DNA of 10,208 bases from positions 1 to 10,208 of the forward strand of contig JAHHTS010000079.1 in NCBI GenBank assembly GCA_020024475.1, read 5' to 3'. Below the pieces are notes generated by a model. The model worked only from the letters and a program-made list of their open reading frames with translations. It did not search any database and was not told the origin of the DNA. This DNA comes from Oscillospiraceae bacterium (GTDB taxonomy: Bacteria; Bacillota; Clostridia; Oscillospirales; Ruminococcaceae). How positions within the stretch are numbered: position 1 is the stretch's first letter; each line of letters opens with the position of its first letter. Shown here one piece after another: positions 1-6,963 of this stretch. A program made the translations under genes and the position numbers.

Positions 1-27
1 GTGGCAGACAAATAGTATTTTCTTCAT
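1..27 (-). CDS. Start of a gene cut by the window edge; possible low-molecular-weight protein tyrosine phosphatase
   Basis: Only the first nine codons are visible, reading MKKILFVCH. The ATG at 27-25 is preceded by AGAGGA with an 8-base spacer and, further upstream, by a good sigma-A-type promoter, so a real gene start is well supported. The residues match the usual beginning of low-molecular-weight protein tyrosine phosphatases, where the next residues form the C-x5-R phosphate-binding loop with the visible cysteine as nucleophile. Such phosphatases (Wzb/CpsB-like roles) often accompany polysaccharide loci. Nine residues are weak evidence: some family 4 glycosyltransferases start in a similar way (ILFV-x-H). 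That a gene starts here is fairly sure; its identity is an inference. Confidence 0.45.
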
Positions 28-308
28 CCATTGATTCCTCTTTGTATCTCTTTTGTCCCTATTTTATCTCATTAAACGAGATCTTTCAACGCTTACACAG
101 AACGAAAGCAGAAAAACTTGATAGCGTACAAATGTGATCCGCTCCGCTGCCGCCACACTGGTTGTGCTCCTGTTTTTGGTTGACATCAGTATACAATGTT
201 TTATGTCCAATTATTTAGATAATTTATGGGATATGGGGGCGTTGCCGAGTTAAGACAATATACACATAATATTTTCATTCTATATAGCATAAATCCGATA
301 ATCTTCTA
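28..308. other. Intergenic gap between the flippase gene and the left-edge gene
   Basis: This stretch of about 280 bases has no supported coding region. Short open frames exist on both strands (about 40 codons each, around 80-250) but lack a ribosome binding site. It holds the promoter at 61-89 and part of a small hairpin at 296-314. Most of it is AT-rich, apart from a GC-rich island at 141-170 (21 of 30 bases are G or C by hand count). No tRNA or obvious structured RNA was recognised. Confidence 0.6.
61..89 (-). promoter_or_regulatory. Sigma-A-type promoter for the left-edge gene
   Basis: On the minus strand TTGAAA (89-84) and TAAAAT (66-61) are separated by exactly 17 bases, close to the TTGACA-17-TATAAT consensus. 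Transcription would start near 54, giving a leader of about 27 bases that contains the AGAGGA ribosome binding site. The placement, just ahead of a start codon with a good binding site, supports the call. The gene at the left edge is therefore probably its own transcription unit and not just the tail of the polysaccharide operon. Confidence 0.55.
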
Positions 309-314
309 TTATCG
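296..314. terminator. Small hairpin at the end of the flippase gene, possible weak terminator
   Basis: CGATAAT (296-302) and ATTATCG (308-314) form a perfect 7-bp stem around a 5-base loop, and the stem includes the TAA stop codon of the flippase gene (311-309). Read on the plus strand the stem is followed by TTTT; read on the minus strand, the direction of the operon, it is followed only by GGATTT. The stem has just two G-C pairs, so it would be a weak terminator at best for the operon. It may simply be a chance palindrome. Confidence 0.25.
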
Positions 315-1838
315 TTTTGAAATATTAATGATTTTCCTAATTAATTGATAGCAGTATTTCATCTCATCTGTTCTAATGAATATGGCAAGATTAACAATCA
401 AAGATAAAAGGCCACCAAACAAAGCAGTAATAAAAAGCTGTAAAATACCACCGAACTCGAAATATTTACCTATTATGAGTTTACACAGCAACATTTCGGT
501 TATGGTAAGAATGAAAAAAATCAACCATTTACCATAATATTTCACTGGAGAATCATTAAAATAGTCCTTAAATAAAAGATGAATTTTCAGAACAATTTGA
601 ACAACGTACGTCGCAAAGGTTCCCCAAAAAATACCAGAAATCCCCATTTTCATTCCCAAAATAATCGAAATAATTAAATTAATTGTCGTTCCAATGATCG
701 AAATATTCTTATCTTTCTTGAAAAGTCCAGACACTTCCAATGATTGCCATAATGGAATTTTACAGAAATCCAAAAAAAGGTTTACACAGCATATAAAAAT
801 AACTGAATTCGCTAATATCCAGTCTTTTCCTAACCACACTTCAATAAAAGGTGTAATACAGCAATACAAACACACACTTAAAGAACTTGCAATAATAAAA
901 AAAATGAATGTGAGCCTGTCTAATACCATTATACAGTGATTGCTTTTTTCAGATGCAAATAAATTGCCTAGGCTTCCGGCCAAGGCCCCCGATATCTGCA
1001 CAGAAAACTGTTTAACTGCATTTAGAATAATCGAGTAATTTGTGTAAATACCAACGCTTAATGTTCCAACTAAAGTAGATATAAGTATATTATCTGTAGA
1101 GTTTGTTACTTTAGCTGAAACATTTTTGATAAACAGATTCTTGATGTTTGAAAAAACATTTTTCGTTTCATCGGGTGATAGTTTACCATGGTCCTCTTTT
1201 AAATATGGATATTTCTTATCAACAACAATAGATGCTACAAAATTAGTCATTATATTAAAAAATATGACAGATATTAAGTAATAAACATAATTGTATGTTG
1301 TAAACAGGATACAAGCTGCAGCAAAAGTACCTATACCCTTAAAAGCCAGATGAATAATCGAATAAATATATTTTTGTTGATCCGCATTTAATAATGAAAC
1401 TTTATATGAAAACAAATATGATACCGATGTCTGCAAAACAAACAAAAAATAAACAAGTCTGATATAGTTTTTGCTATAGTTCACTTGATTAACCAGCAAA
1501 TGAATCACCGGCAATAAAGCAACTCCTATACAAAATGTGGCAAGCGCGATTATATTATACGCCGTTTTGAAAAGCCCCATCAGTTTGCAAACTTTTTCTT
1601 TGTTTCCCTCGGTCAAAGGCTTATACAAGTTATAAATGATAGCTGATCCAACCCCTAATTCCGTCAAGGAAAGCATAGAAATCACTTCCGTAAACAATCC
1701 ATTCAGACTTACCGATTCGACTCCCAAGCTCGTAACTAGCAATGTTCTTGTTACAAAAGATAAAAGAACTGTAATTATCTGAACAACGATCGCAACAGCT
1801 ATATTCTTTATGCTTTTTTGTGTTCGCTTTCCCGTCAT
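309..1838 (-). CDS. wzx: Wzx-type polysaccharide repeat-unit flippase (MOP/PST superfamily)
   Basis: This 509-residue integral membrane protein is predicted to flip the undecaprenyl-linked repeat unit to the outer face of the membrane. The sequence shows a basic N-terminus followed by about 12-14 hydrophobic segments, for example at residues 12-32, 92-116, 127-146, 158-180, 184-206, 309-335, 380-400, 438-452 and 463-485. The N-terminal S-L-G-V-E...L-N-G-L-F and mid-protein N-S-T-D-N-I-L-I-S (246-254) stretches are typical of Firmicutes polysaccharide flippases. Length fits the family. The start is supported by AAGGAGA ahead of the ATG. It is the last gene of the cluster, 25 bases after the polymerase gene, as expected for a Wzx/Wzy pair. 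The superfamily call is strong; substrate cannot be read from the sequence. The gene is AT-rich (17 of 60 G+C at 1321-1380). Confidence 0.88.
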   Translation of the reverse strand: MTGKRTQKSIKNIAVAIVVQIITVLLSFVTRTLLVTSLGVESVSLNGLFTEVISMLSLTELGVGSAIIYNLYKPLTEGNKEKVCKLMGLFKTAYNIIALATFCIGVALLPVIHLLVNQVNYSKNYIRLVYFLFVLQTSVSYLFSYKVSLLNADQQKYIYSIIHLAFKGIGTFAAACILFTTYNYVYYLISVIFFNIMTNFVASIVVDKKYPYLKEDHGKLSPDETKNVFSNIKNLFIKNVSAKVTNSTDNILISTLVGTLSVGIYTNYSIILNAVKQFSVQISGALAGSLGNLFASEKSNHCIMVLDRLTFIFFIIASSLSVCLYCCITPFIEVWLGKDWILANSVIFICCVNLFLDFCKIPLWQSLEVSGLFKKDKNISIIGTTINLIISIILGMKMGISGIFWGTFATYVVQIVLKIHLLFKDYFNDSPVKYYGKWLIFFILTITEMLLCKLIIGKYFEFGGILQLFITALFGGLLSLIVNLAIFIRTDEMKYCYQLIRKIINISKR

Positions 1839-1863
1839 ATCAAATATGTCTCCTTATAAATAA

Positions 1864-3030
1864 TTATATTCCTAATATTTTAGATGTGTATGGATATATC
1901 TGACACCATGATTCAAGCACAAAGAACTTATACCAAAATGCTGCCATACAAATTAAAATCAAAACCATCCAAAATAATCTATTCTTCGCTTTTCTTGTAT
2001 ATCTAAGCAGTTCCATAACAAATAGTGGAAGAAATATATTAAAATACAGACTGACTCTATATGTCTCAGCACTAATTTTTGCTGCTTGATACAAAATTAA
2101 TCCCATAGCAGATAATGTAAATAGTACTCTAATTTCTCCATTGGCATGATCGTAGTATTTCTTATGTAGAAAATACTTGACAAAGATAGGCAACATCAAA
2201 GCAACATATTCAACAATGATAGGCGATCTTGATGACTGCAGTTGGTTGTAAAAATGTGAATAATCTTCAGCGCTAAATGAATATAAAATAGTAATAACTT
2301 TGGAAAACTGAGTCAACAAAAACATGGTTACCAGTATTATTATCCACGATATATATACACCGTACCTATTAGCTATTTTTACCCATAAGGAATTCTTATG
2401 CTTTTTGTACCAATTCCACGCGGTAAAATCAAGAGTATTGGCGTTCATTAAAATAACAATCGGATACACTACCACTCCAACAACCGCTGTCGTATGAAAT
2501 AATGTTGATACAAACACCACAAACATATATTTGAGCAATTTTCTTTGTTCTATAAATTTAAATCCCCAGAACAAAAGTGCTATGGCGATGCTCTGTCTCA
2601 TTAAATTAAGGGAATAAGGGAACAATACTAAATAGTAAATAGCCATTCCCACCCATGCGTATCTGCTAGACTCCCTCCTCTGTAATGTAGTATAAAACGG
2701 CACTATGGTTAGAGCTTGCAATACAAAATACTGGAATTGCAAGGTTCCAATTGAATGTGAACACAGATATACAACAAGCAAATACAGATAATCAGCTCCA
2801 CGGTGAACGATAAAATCACTAAAATTCATTTCCAAAGATTTTTTAAATATTCTATCACCATATATCCCAACATCTGTACCTACTGAAGAATCTCTACATG
2901 CTGCTAATACACAAGGCAGAATTATTGCAATAACTGAAAAAAACCGGTATAGGATCTTATTTTTATGAAATTTACTAGCTAATCTTGTCGAACAGCACGA
3001 AAGCAAAAAGCATAATACATATGGCCACAT
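1864..3030 (-). CDS. EpsG/Wzy-type polysaccharide polymerase
   Basis: The product is a 388-residue membrane protein with many hydrophobic segments (for example residues 28-44, 81-92, 100-116, 126-140, 146-160, 166-192, 228-246 and the C-terminal 353-371). It carries the marks of the EpsG family: R46-D47 followed by V-G-T-D (50-53) and Y57 near the N-terminus, then N-L-M-R-Q-S-I-A (142-149), and F-H-T-T-A (178-182). EpsG proteins are thought to act as Wzy-like polymerases that join flipped repeat units outside the membrane. The start is set by GGAGG with a 7-base spacer. It lies 28 bases after a GT2 gene and 25 bases before the flippase gene, the expected setting. It is the only polymerase candidate here. 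Wzy-like proteins are too diverged to name the linkage formed. Confidence 0.8.
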   Translation of the reverse strand: MWPYVLCFLLSCCSTRLASKFHKNKILYRFFSVIAIILPCVLAACRDSSVGTDVGIYGDRIFKKSLEMNFSDFIVHRGADYLYLLVVYLCSHSIGTLQFQYFVLQALTIVPFYTTLQRRESSRYAWVGMAIYYLVLFPYSLNLMRQSIAIALLFWGFKFIEQRKLLKYMFVVFVSTLFHTTAVVGVVVYPIVILMNANTLDFTAWNWYKKHKNSLWVKIANRYGVYISWIIILVTMFLLTQFSKVITILYSFSAEDYSHFYNQLQSSRSPIIVEYVALMLPIFVKYFLHKKYYDHANGEIRVLFTLSAMGLILYQAAKISAETYRVSLYFNIFLPLFVMELLRYTRKAKNRLFWMVLILICMAAFWYKFFVLESWCQIYPYTSKILGI

Positions 3031-3058
3031 TATTTTTCCTCCATCTTAAAGGGCAATT

Positions 3059-3898
3059 TTAGTTTCTGCTTTTTTTCATCACCAACGTTTTCAGAAATTT
3101 TTTTGCCGTTCGACTCGAAGGTTTTAATAAAAAGCAATGAAGTCTTTCTTTCTTTGAATCTCTACCTGTCTTTTCCTTTGCTAATGCTAAATATCTTGTT
3201 TGATAAAAATCCATCTGTTTATATCTTTTTATTATATCTGGATACTTTTGGAAAATATTATCCAAAGCAATATAAAGTTTTTCCCAATTTGTTGATATGG
3301 AATCGGTTTGCACATTCATATTAACTAATGCGCTTTTCAGAAAATAGAAATTATATTTTCCTGATAATCTGATGCATATATCATAATCCTGTAATCTTGG
3401 CATTTGCGGATCAAAGAGAATTTCTGAAAAACACTCCCTTTTCGCTAGAATCGTTTGTGTGCTTACAACAGATTCTATCAATAGATCACCTCTTGAAATA
3501 AACCCCTCGTCTATTTGAGGTAATACACTGTGCCCTTTAGAATCGAATCTATTGAATTGGCAAAAACTAATTTCTGCTTGGTTGTCCAGCATGGTCTTAA
3601 GCTGAGTTTCCAACTTATTTTCCATCCACTCATCATCACTGTCTTGAAACGCAATATAGTCTCCTTTTGCCATTGTGATTCCTTTATTGCGTGCAAAACA
3701 TGCACCCATGTTTTTATCCAATGCACAGTACGTCAGTCTTTCATCCATTATGTGTTTTACAACATCGCCGGTATTATCAGTTGATCCATCATCAATCACA
3801 AGCACTTCAACATCGCTGTAAGTCTGATTCAGCACACTTCTTACAGCTCTTTCAATAGTCTTTTCTCTATTAAAAACAGGAATAATTACTGAAATCAT
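3059..3898 (-). CDS. Family 2 glycosyltransferase (GT-A fold)
   Basis: A cytosolic or membrane-associated sugar transferase of 279 residues, predicted to add one sugar from a nucleotide donor to the growing lipid-linked repeat unit. From the ATG at 3898: MISVIIPVFN opens the Rossmann-like domain, I-D-D-G-S-T-D-N-T lies at 35-43, A-R-N-K-G at 69-73, the metal-binding D-S-D-D-E-W at 86-91, and an acceptor-side Q-D-Y-D-I (160-164). The C-terminus is basic. A longer reading begins at a TTG (3916) that overlaps the previous stop, but it has no ribosome binding site, while the ATG follows GAGG by 5 bases and gives the standard family N-terminus. Fold and class are certain. Donor, acceptor and linkage are unknown. 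Confidence 0.87.
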   Translation of the reverse strand: MISVIIPVFNREKTIERAVRSVLNQTYSDVEVLVIDDGSTDNTGDVVKHIMDERLTYCALDKNMGACFARNKGITMAKGDYIAFQDSDDEWMENKLETQLKTMLDNQAEISFCQFNRFDSKGHSVLPQIDEGFISRGDLLIESVVSTQTILAKRECFSEILFDPQMPRLQDYDICIRLSGKYNFYFLKSALVNMNVQTDSISTNWEKLYIALDNIFQKYPDIIKRYKQMDFYQTRYLALAKEKTGRDSKKERLHCFLLKPSSRTAKKFLKTLVMKKSRN

Positions 3899-3902
3899 TT
3901 CT

Positions 3903-3909
3903 ACCTCAC
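3903..3909 (-). promoter_or_regulatory. Ribosome binding site deciding the ATG start at 3898
   Basis: GTGAGGT on the minus strand ends 4 bases before the ATG at 3898, with the GAGG core 5 bases away. The competing TTG at 3916 has only AT-rich sequence upstream. The spacing is short but acceptable, and the shorter protein starts exactly at the first beta strand expected of a family 2 glycosyltransferase. Confidence 0.55.
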
Positions 3910-3912
3910 AAA

Positions 3913-4866
3913 TCAAAATATTAAGTGCAGCAGGTACATCAAATCCTTAAAATTAACCAGCTGCTGTTTCTTATATATGCCTTCAACTGACATTGATTTT
4001 TTCCAGACCTGCAACAGTGCCCCCATCTTTCTGGTATTGTAGAAAGTAATTCTGGCATTGATATAATCAATGTTGTTCATAATCTGTTTTGTATTTTCAT
4101 AATTGCAAGCAATACCGATTTCATAGCGGCTTTTCAATCTTTCCATACTTTGCAGCTGTTGTTCTGCATTTTTTGATTTTGCTGCGGATTTCACACCTAT
4201 TGCATTATTTGAGTGAATTCTATAATCAATCAAAGGAGTATTTACATAATAAAATCCTCCATGAGCAGATGAAATAAGAGCAATCAGCCAATCATGCGCT
4301 ATGGAATGCGCAAACTCAAACTGTAAATACTCTTTTGCAATCTCCCGCTTAAAACACATCGTACATCCCGGTGCAAAGTTTGTAGTACAAATGGAAAGGA
4401 AATCAATCTTCCTTATTTCATCTTGAGTTCCAACATTCATTTTCTTATACCAGTTAGGAATATACCCCGGCATCTTTTTGTTACTGTCCTGATCGATAAA
4501 CTTTAAGGAACTAACCAAGGCCGATATATCATTGCGGCAAATAATATTTTCCATTTTCTCAATCTTATCATCGTGCCATTCATCGTCCTGATCACACAAA
4601 AAAATTAAGTCCCCAGATGTCATTCCAATAGCTTTTTTAAAGTTTGCCGCAAACCCCACATTTCGCTCATTAATAGTAAAAATCCAATTATGCAATTTAT
4701 TGCGTTCTATATACTCCGCAACTAATGCAGCCGTGTTATCCGTTGATCCATCGTCGCAAATTATTACTTCATCCAATTCCCTCGTCTGGTTTTTCAGGGA
4801 ATCTAGCTGGCGTATTATGTAACTTTCTCCATTATAGGTTGTCATAGCCAAAGAAATTTTTAACAT
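3913..4866 (-). CDS. Family 2 glycosyltransferase, RgpB/rhamnosyltransferase-like
   Basis: This 317-residue GT-A transferase has the N-terminal T-T-Y-N-G-E-S-Y-I (9-17), D-D-G-S-T-D-N-T (38-45), the nucleotide/metal motif C-D-Q-D-D-E-W (91-97), A-P-G-C-T-M (165-170) and H-D-W-L-I (191-195), whose aspartate is the likely general base. The Y-N-G-E...Q-L-D-S-L-K-N-Q start and the H-D-W block resemble the group that includes the streptococcal rhamnosyltransferase RgpB, which fits a cluster carrying dTDP-rhamnose genes. That specificity is only an inference. The ATG follows GGAG by 8 bases, and the gene lies 18 bases after the upstream glycosyltransferase. Its TGA lies 14 bases before the next gene's ATG. 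The C-terminal third is basic and may contact the membrane. Confidence 0.87.
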   Translation of the reverse strand: MLKISLAMTTYNGESYIIRQLDSLKNQTRELDEVIICDDGSTDNTAALVAEYIERNKLHNWIFTINERNVGFAANFKKAIGMTSGDLIFLCDQDDEWHDDKIEKMENIICRNDISALVSSLKFIDQDSNKKMPGYIPNWYKKMNVGTQDEIRKIDFLSICTTNFAPGCTMCFKREIAKEYLQFEFAHSIAHDWLIALISSAHGGFYYVNTPLIDYRIHSNNAIGVKSAAKSKNAEQQLQSMERLKSRYEIGIACNYENTKQIMNNIDYINARITFYNTRKMGALLQVWKKSMSVEGIYKKQQLVNFKDLMYLLHLIF

Positions 4867-4884
4867 AACTATATCTCCTGATTT

Positions 4885-5802
4885 TTAATTTTTCTTTCTG
4901 AATCTGAGGAGTACCTTCTTAACCTGAAAATCAAATTCAAGAACCGAACTTGCTAACTTCTTCATAAACGGCGTTAAATGCATGTAATTATTCACATAAT
5001 ATTTTCTCGAATCAAAAAAACATCTTATATCAAAAATTTTTTTATCATATGATATTAATGATTTATCTTTTTCTTGATGGTTATGATAAATAAACTTCGT
5101 TGGGATAACTCCATTTACATATCCAAAACGATTTAACCGCTTGGCAAGTATTTGTTCTTCACTATATAAAAATGTATTTTCATCAAATCCCCGTATGCTT
5201 TTTAATGCTTTAGTACCACACATAAAAAAACAGCCTTGAACTACATCCACATATCCTATTCCATTCGCATTTAATTCAAGGCATTCATATCTATTATGTT
5301 TTATTCGACGTCCAAACAGAATGCTGCTATTCATTAATAATCTTGCAAGTGAAAAATATTTCCATGCGCATTCATTTGGTTCATTTATTTTCCCATTGTA
5401 TATAGTCTGTACTGTCACAGCCCCTAATTTTTGATCATTAACAATGGCATAATACATTTCTTTCAAGACATCTAAATCCGGAATTATAATATCTGGATTG
5501 CATATTACAATAGCTTTCACCTTATCCAGATTTTCCATAGCATAATTAATTCCAACATTATTTCCAGCAGCATATCCACCATTTCTGTCATTTGGAATAA
5601 TTTGAATATTACCATAACTGCACAATTTATTATTTAGTTCAGCTACTGAATCATCGGTAGATTTATTATCTACAACAATTATATGTAATTTGTTAGATAG
5701 TTTCTTTATTTGTCTGATATTTTTGATTGTCAGTGAACTGCAATTAAAATTCAAAATCACAACTGCAATCTGTTCTTCCCAAATCCCTAAAGAGTCTTCC
5801 AT
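4885..5802 (-). CDS. Family 2 glycosyltransferase, WbbL/rhamnosyltransferase-like
   Basis: A 305-residue GT-A transferase. Visible motifs are V-V-I-L-N-F-N (14-20), V-V-D-N-K-S-T-D-D-S (43-52), N-G-G-Y-A-A-G-N-N-V-G (74-84), C-N-P-D (101-104, the usual DxD position in this subgroup), and G-F-D-E-N-T-F-L-Y-S-E-E (205-216), the acceptor/base region. The D-N-x-S-T-D, G-Y-A-x-G-N-N and N-P-D set is characteristic of the WbbL/RfbF-like rhamnosyltransferase group, making it a good candidate for the dTDP-rhamnose transferase here; specificity is inferred. The gene begins 3 bases after the previous stop. Its ATG has only a weak binding site (GGTGAAG) and leaves about 11 residues before the first beta strand, so the exact start is less certain than in the neighbours. 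Confidence 0.86.
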   Translation of the reverse strand: MEDSLGIWEEQIAVVILNFNCSSLTIKNIRQIKKLSNKLHIIVVDNKSTDDSVAELNNKLCSYGNIQIIPNDRNGGYAAGNNVGINYAMENLDKVKAIVICNPDIIIPDLDVLKEMYYAIVNDQKLGAVTVQTIYNGKINEPNECAWKYFSLARLLMNSSILFGRRIKHNRYECLELNANGIGYVDVVQGCFFMCGTKALKSIRGFDENTFLYSEEQILAKRLNRFGYVNGVIPTKFIYHNHQEKDKSLISYDKKIFDIRCFFDSRKYYVNNYMHLTPFMKKLASSVLEFDFQVKKVLLRFRKKN

Positions 5803-5805
5803 GCT

Positions 5806-6963
5806 TTACTTCACCACCATTCTTAAGGTGTCATATACGCTTTCAATATTTTTTAGGGGTGTAAAATTATTTTGTGCAAAATTATATCCATTTTGGGCAA
5901 TACGCATTCTTGTTTCTGGATTTCTAAAAACTTCCAATATTTTATCAGCCAAGTCCTGCTCATCTCCTTGCTGATATAAAATTCCCGTATCACCGTCAGA
6001 AATTATTTCAAGAGTCCCTCCTGTGTTTGCTCCAATTACAAGCAATCCACTTCTCATACCTTCCACAGTTACTCTTCCAAATGTCTCTTTAATAGCACAC
6101 ATAAGTTCAATGTCCATGTTTTTACGGACACTGACCATATCTTTTATTTCCCCAAGAAATACAACATTATCTTCGATATCAAGTTTATGTACCAAATCTT
6201 TTAACTGCTTTTCATACCATTCCATCCTCATTTTAGGAACAAGACTTCCTGCAAAATAAAGTCGGATATTTTTGTGGCCTTGATTAACTAATATTTTTGT
6301 GGCTTTTATAGCCTCAATTTGTCCTTTGTCTGGTACTAATCTACCGGTAAGGAGCATACGGAATTCACCATCATTACGATTCTTTGGAAAAGTCAAGTCT
6401 AATGGGCTGTCAATCCCATTAGGTATAGCTACCAGCTTATCTTTACTAATGTGTTTTGCATATTCATTGTATAACGCATTTGATATAAGAATTATCTTGC
6501 TAGAGAGCTTTTCCATTTTTTTATAGTTCCAAAATCCAAATAACGGCTTTTCCGCCCCAAACTCTCTAACATGAACAACATGAGGAATACCTAAATGCTG
6601 TGCTATCTTTGCCCCTATGATTGGACCTCGAGTATTTGTATAAACAAGATCGTAACCCCTGTTTTTTAACACAGTAAGCATTTTTCTTGCTTGAAATAAT
6701 TCTAGAAAATACCCAACATAAACCTTCCCTATTCGTTTCCAATCCTGCCCGTCTTTTCTAATACTCGATGTTACGCCGAAATATACACAGCTGAACCATT
6801 TTATATTTCTTTTATCAAGTTCCGTATTCATTTCGCCCCTTTTATTAGGCAGAAGGACTTCAACTTCAACATTTCTCGAGATTAGCCCATCAATTACCAT
6901 TAAAAGCGATCTATTAGCCCCTCCAGTTATATTTGCATCATGTGCGCATACTAATATTTTCAC
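5806..6963 (-). CDS. Family 4 glycosyltransferase (GT-B fold)
   Basis: This retaining GT-B transferase of 385 residues uses a nucleotide sugar to extend the repeat unit. Numbered from the GTG at 6963: MKILVCAHDANITGGANRSL holds the glycine-rich acceptor-domain loop (13-17), V-Y-T-N-T-R-G is at 107-113, I-P-N-G-I-D (180-185) marks the domain junction, T-G-R-L-V-P-D-K-G (206-214) the donor-binding domain, and E283-x7-E291 the family signature, followed by G-G-T-L-E-I (305-310). A longer reading from an ATG at 6984 adds MNKRTII but has no ribosome binding site, while the GTG has AAAAGGA at 8 bases. The start lies inside the end of the broken acetyltransferase gene, overlapping it by 26 bases, and the stop is 3 bases before the next gene. 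Sugar specificity is unknown. Confidence 0.88.
   Translation of the reverse strand: MKILVCAHDANITGGANRSLLMVIDGLISRNVEVEVLLPNKRGEMNTELDKRNIKWFSCVYFGVTSSIRKDGQDWKRIGKVYVGYFLELFQARKMLTVLKNRGYDLVYTNTRGPIIGAKIAQHLGIPHVVHVREFGAEKPLFGFWNYKKMEKLSSKIILISNALYNEYAKHISKDKLVAIPNGIDSPLDLTFPKNRNDGEFRMLLTGRLVPDKGQIEAIKATKILVNQGHKNIRLYFAGSLVPKMRMEWYEKQLKDLVHKLDIEDNVVFLGEIKDMVSVRKNMDIELMCAIKETFGRVTVEGMRSGLLVIGANTGGTLEIISDGDTGILYQQGDEQDLADKILEVFRNPETRMRIAQNGYNFAQNNFTPLKNIESVYDTLRMVVK

Noticed and set aside
99..252. Short open frames of about 40 codons on both strands in the gap, including a hydrophobic one from a GTG near 135 on the plus strand
   Set aside because: Neither has a ribosome binding site, neither resembles a known protein family, and both cross the unexplained GC-rich patch. 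They are not better than chance.
694..939. Plus-strand open frames inside the minus-strand genes, here and elsewhere (for example 3530-3784, 5690-5974, 6933-7208, 8626-8937)
   Set aside because: They are antisense to well-supported genes, lack ribosome binding sites and family motifs, and arise from low stop density opposite real coding sequence.
3059..4866. The two neighbouring GT2 genes as a recent tandem duplication
   Set aside because: They share only the general family motifs (D-D-G-S-T-D-N-T and D-x-D-D-E-W). The rest of the proteins, their lengths and their C-terminal halves differ, so recent duplication is not supported.
5802..5806. Possible promoter or regulatory gap between the GT4 and GT2 genes
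   Set aside because: Only three bases separate the stop from the next start, so there is no room for regulation. The genes are simply packed in one operon.
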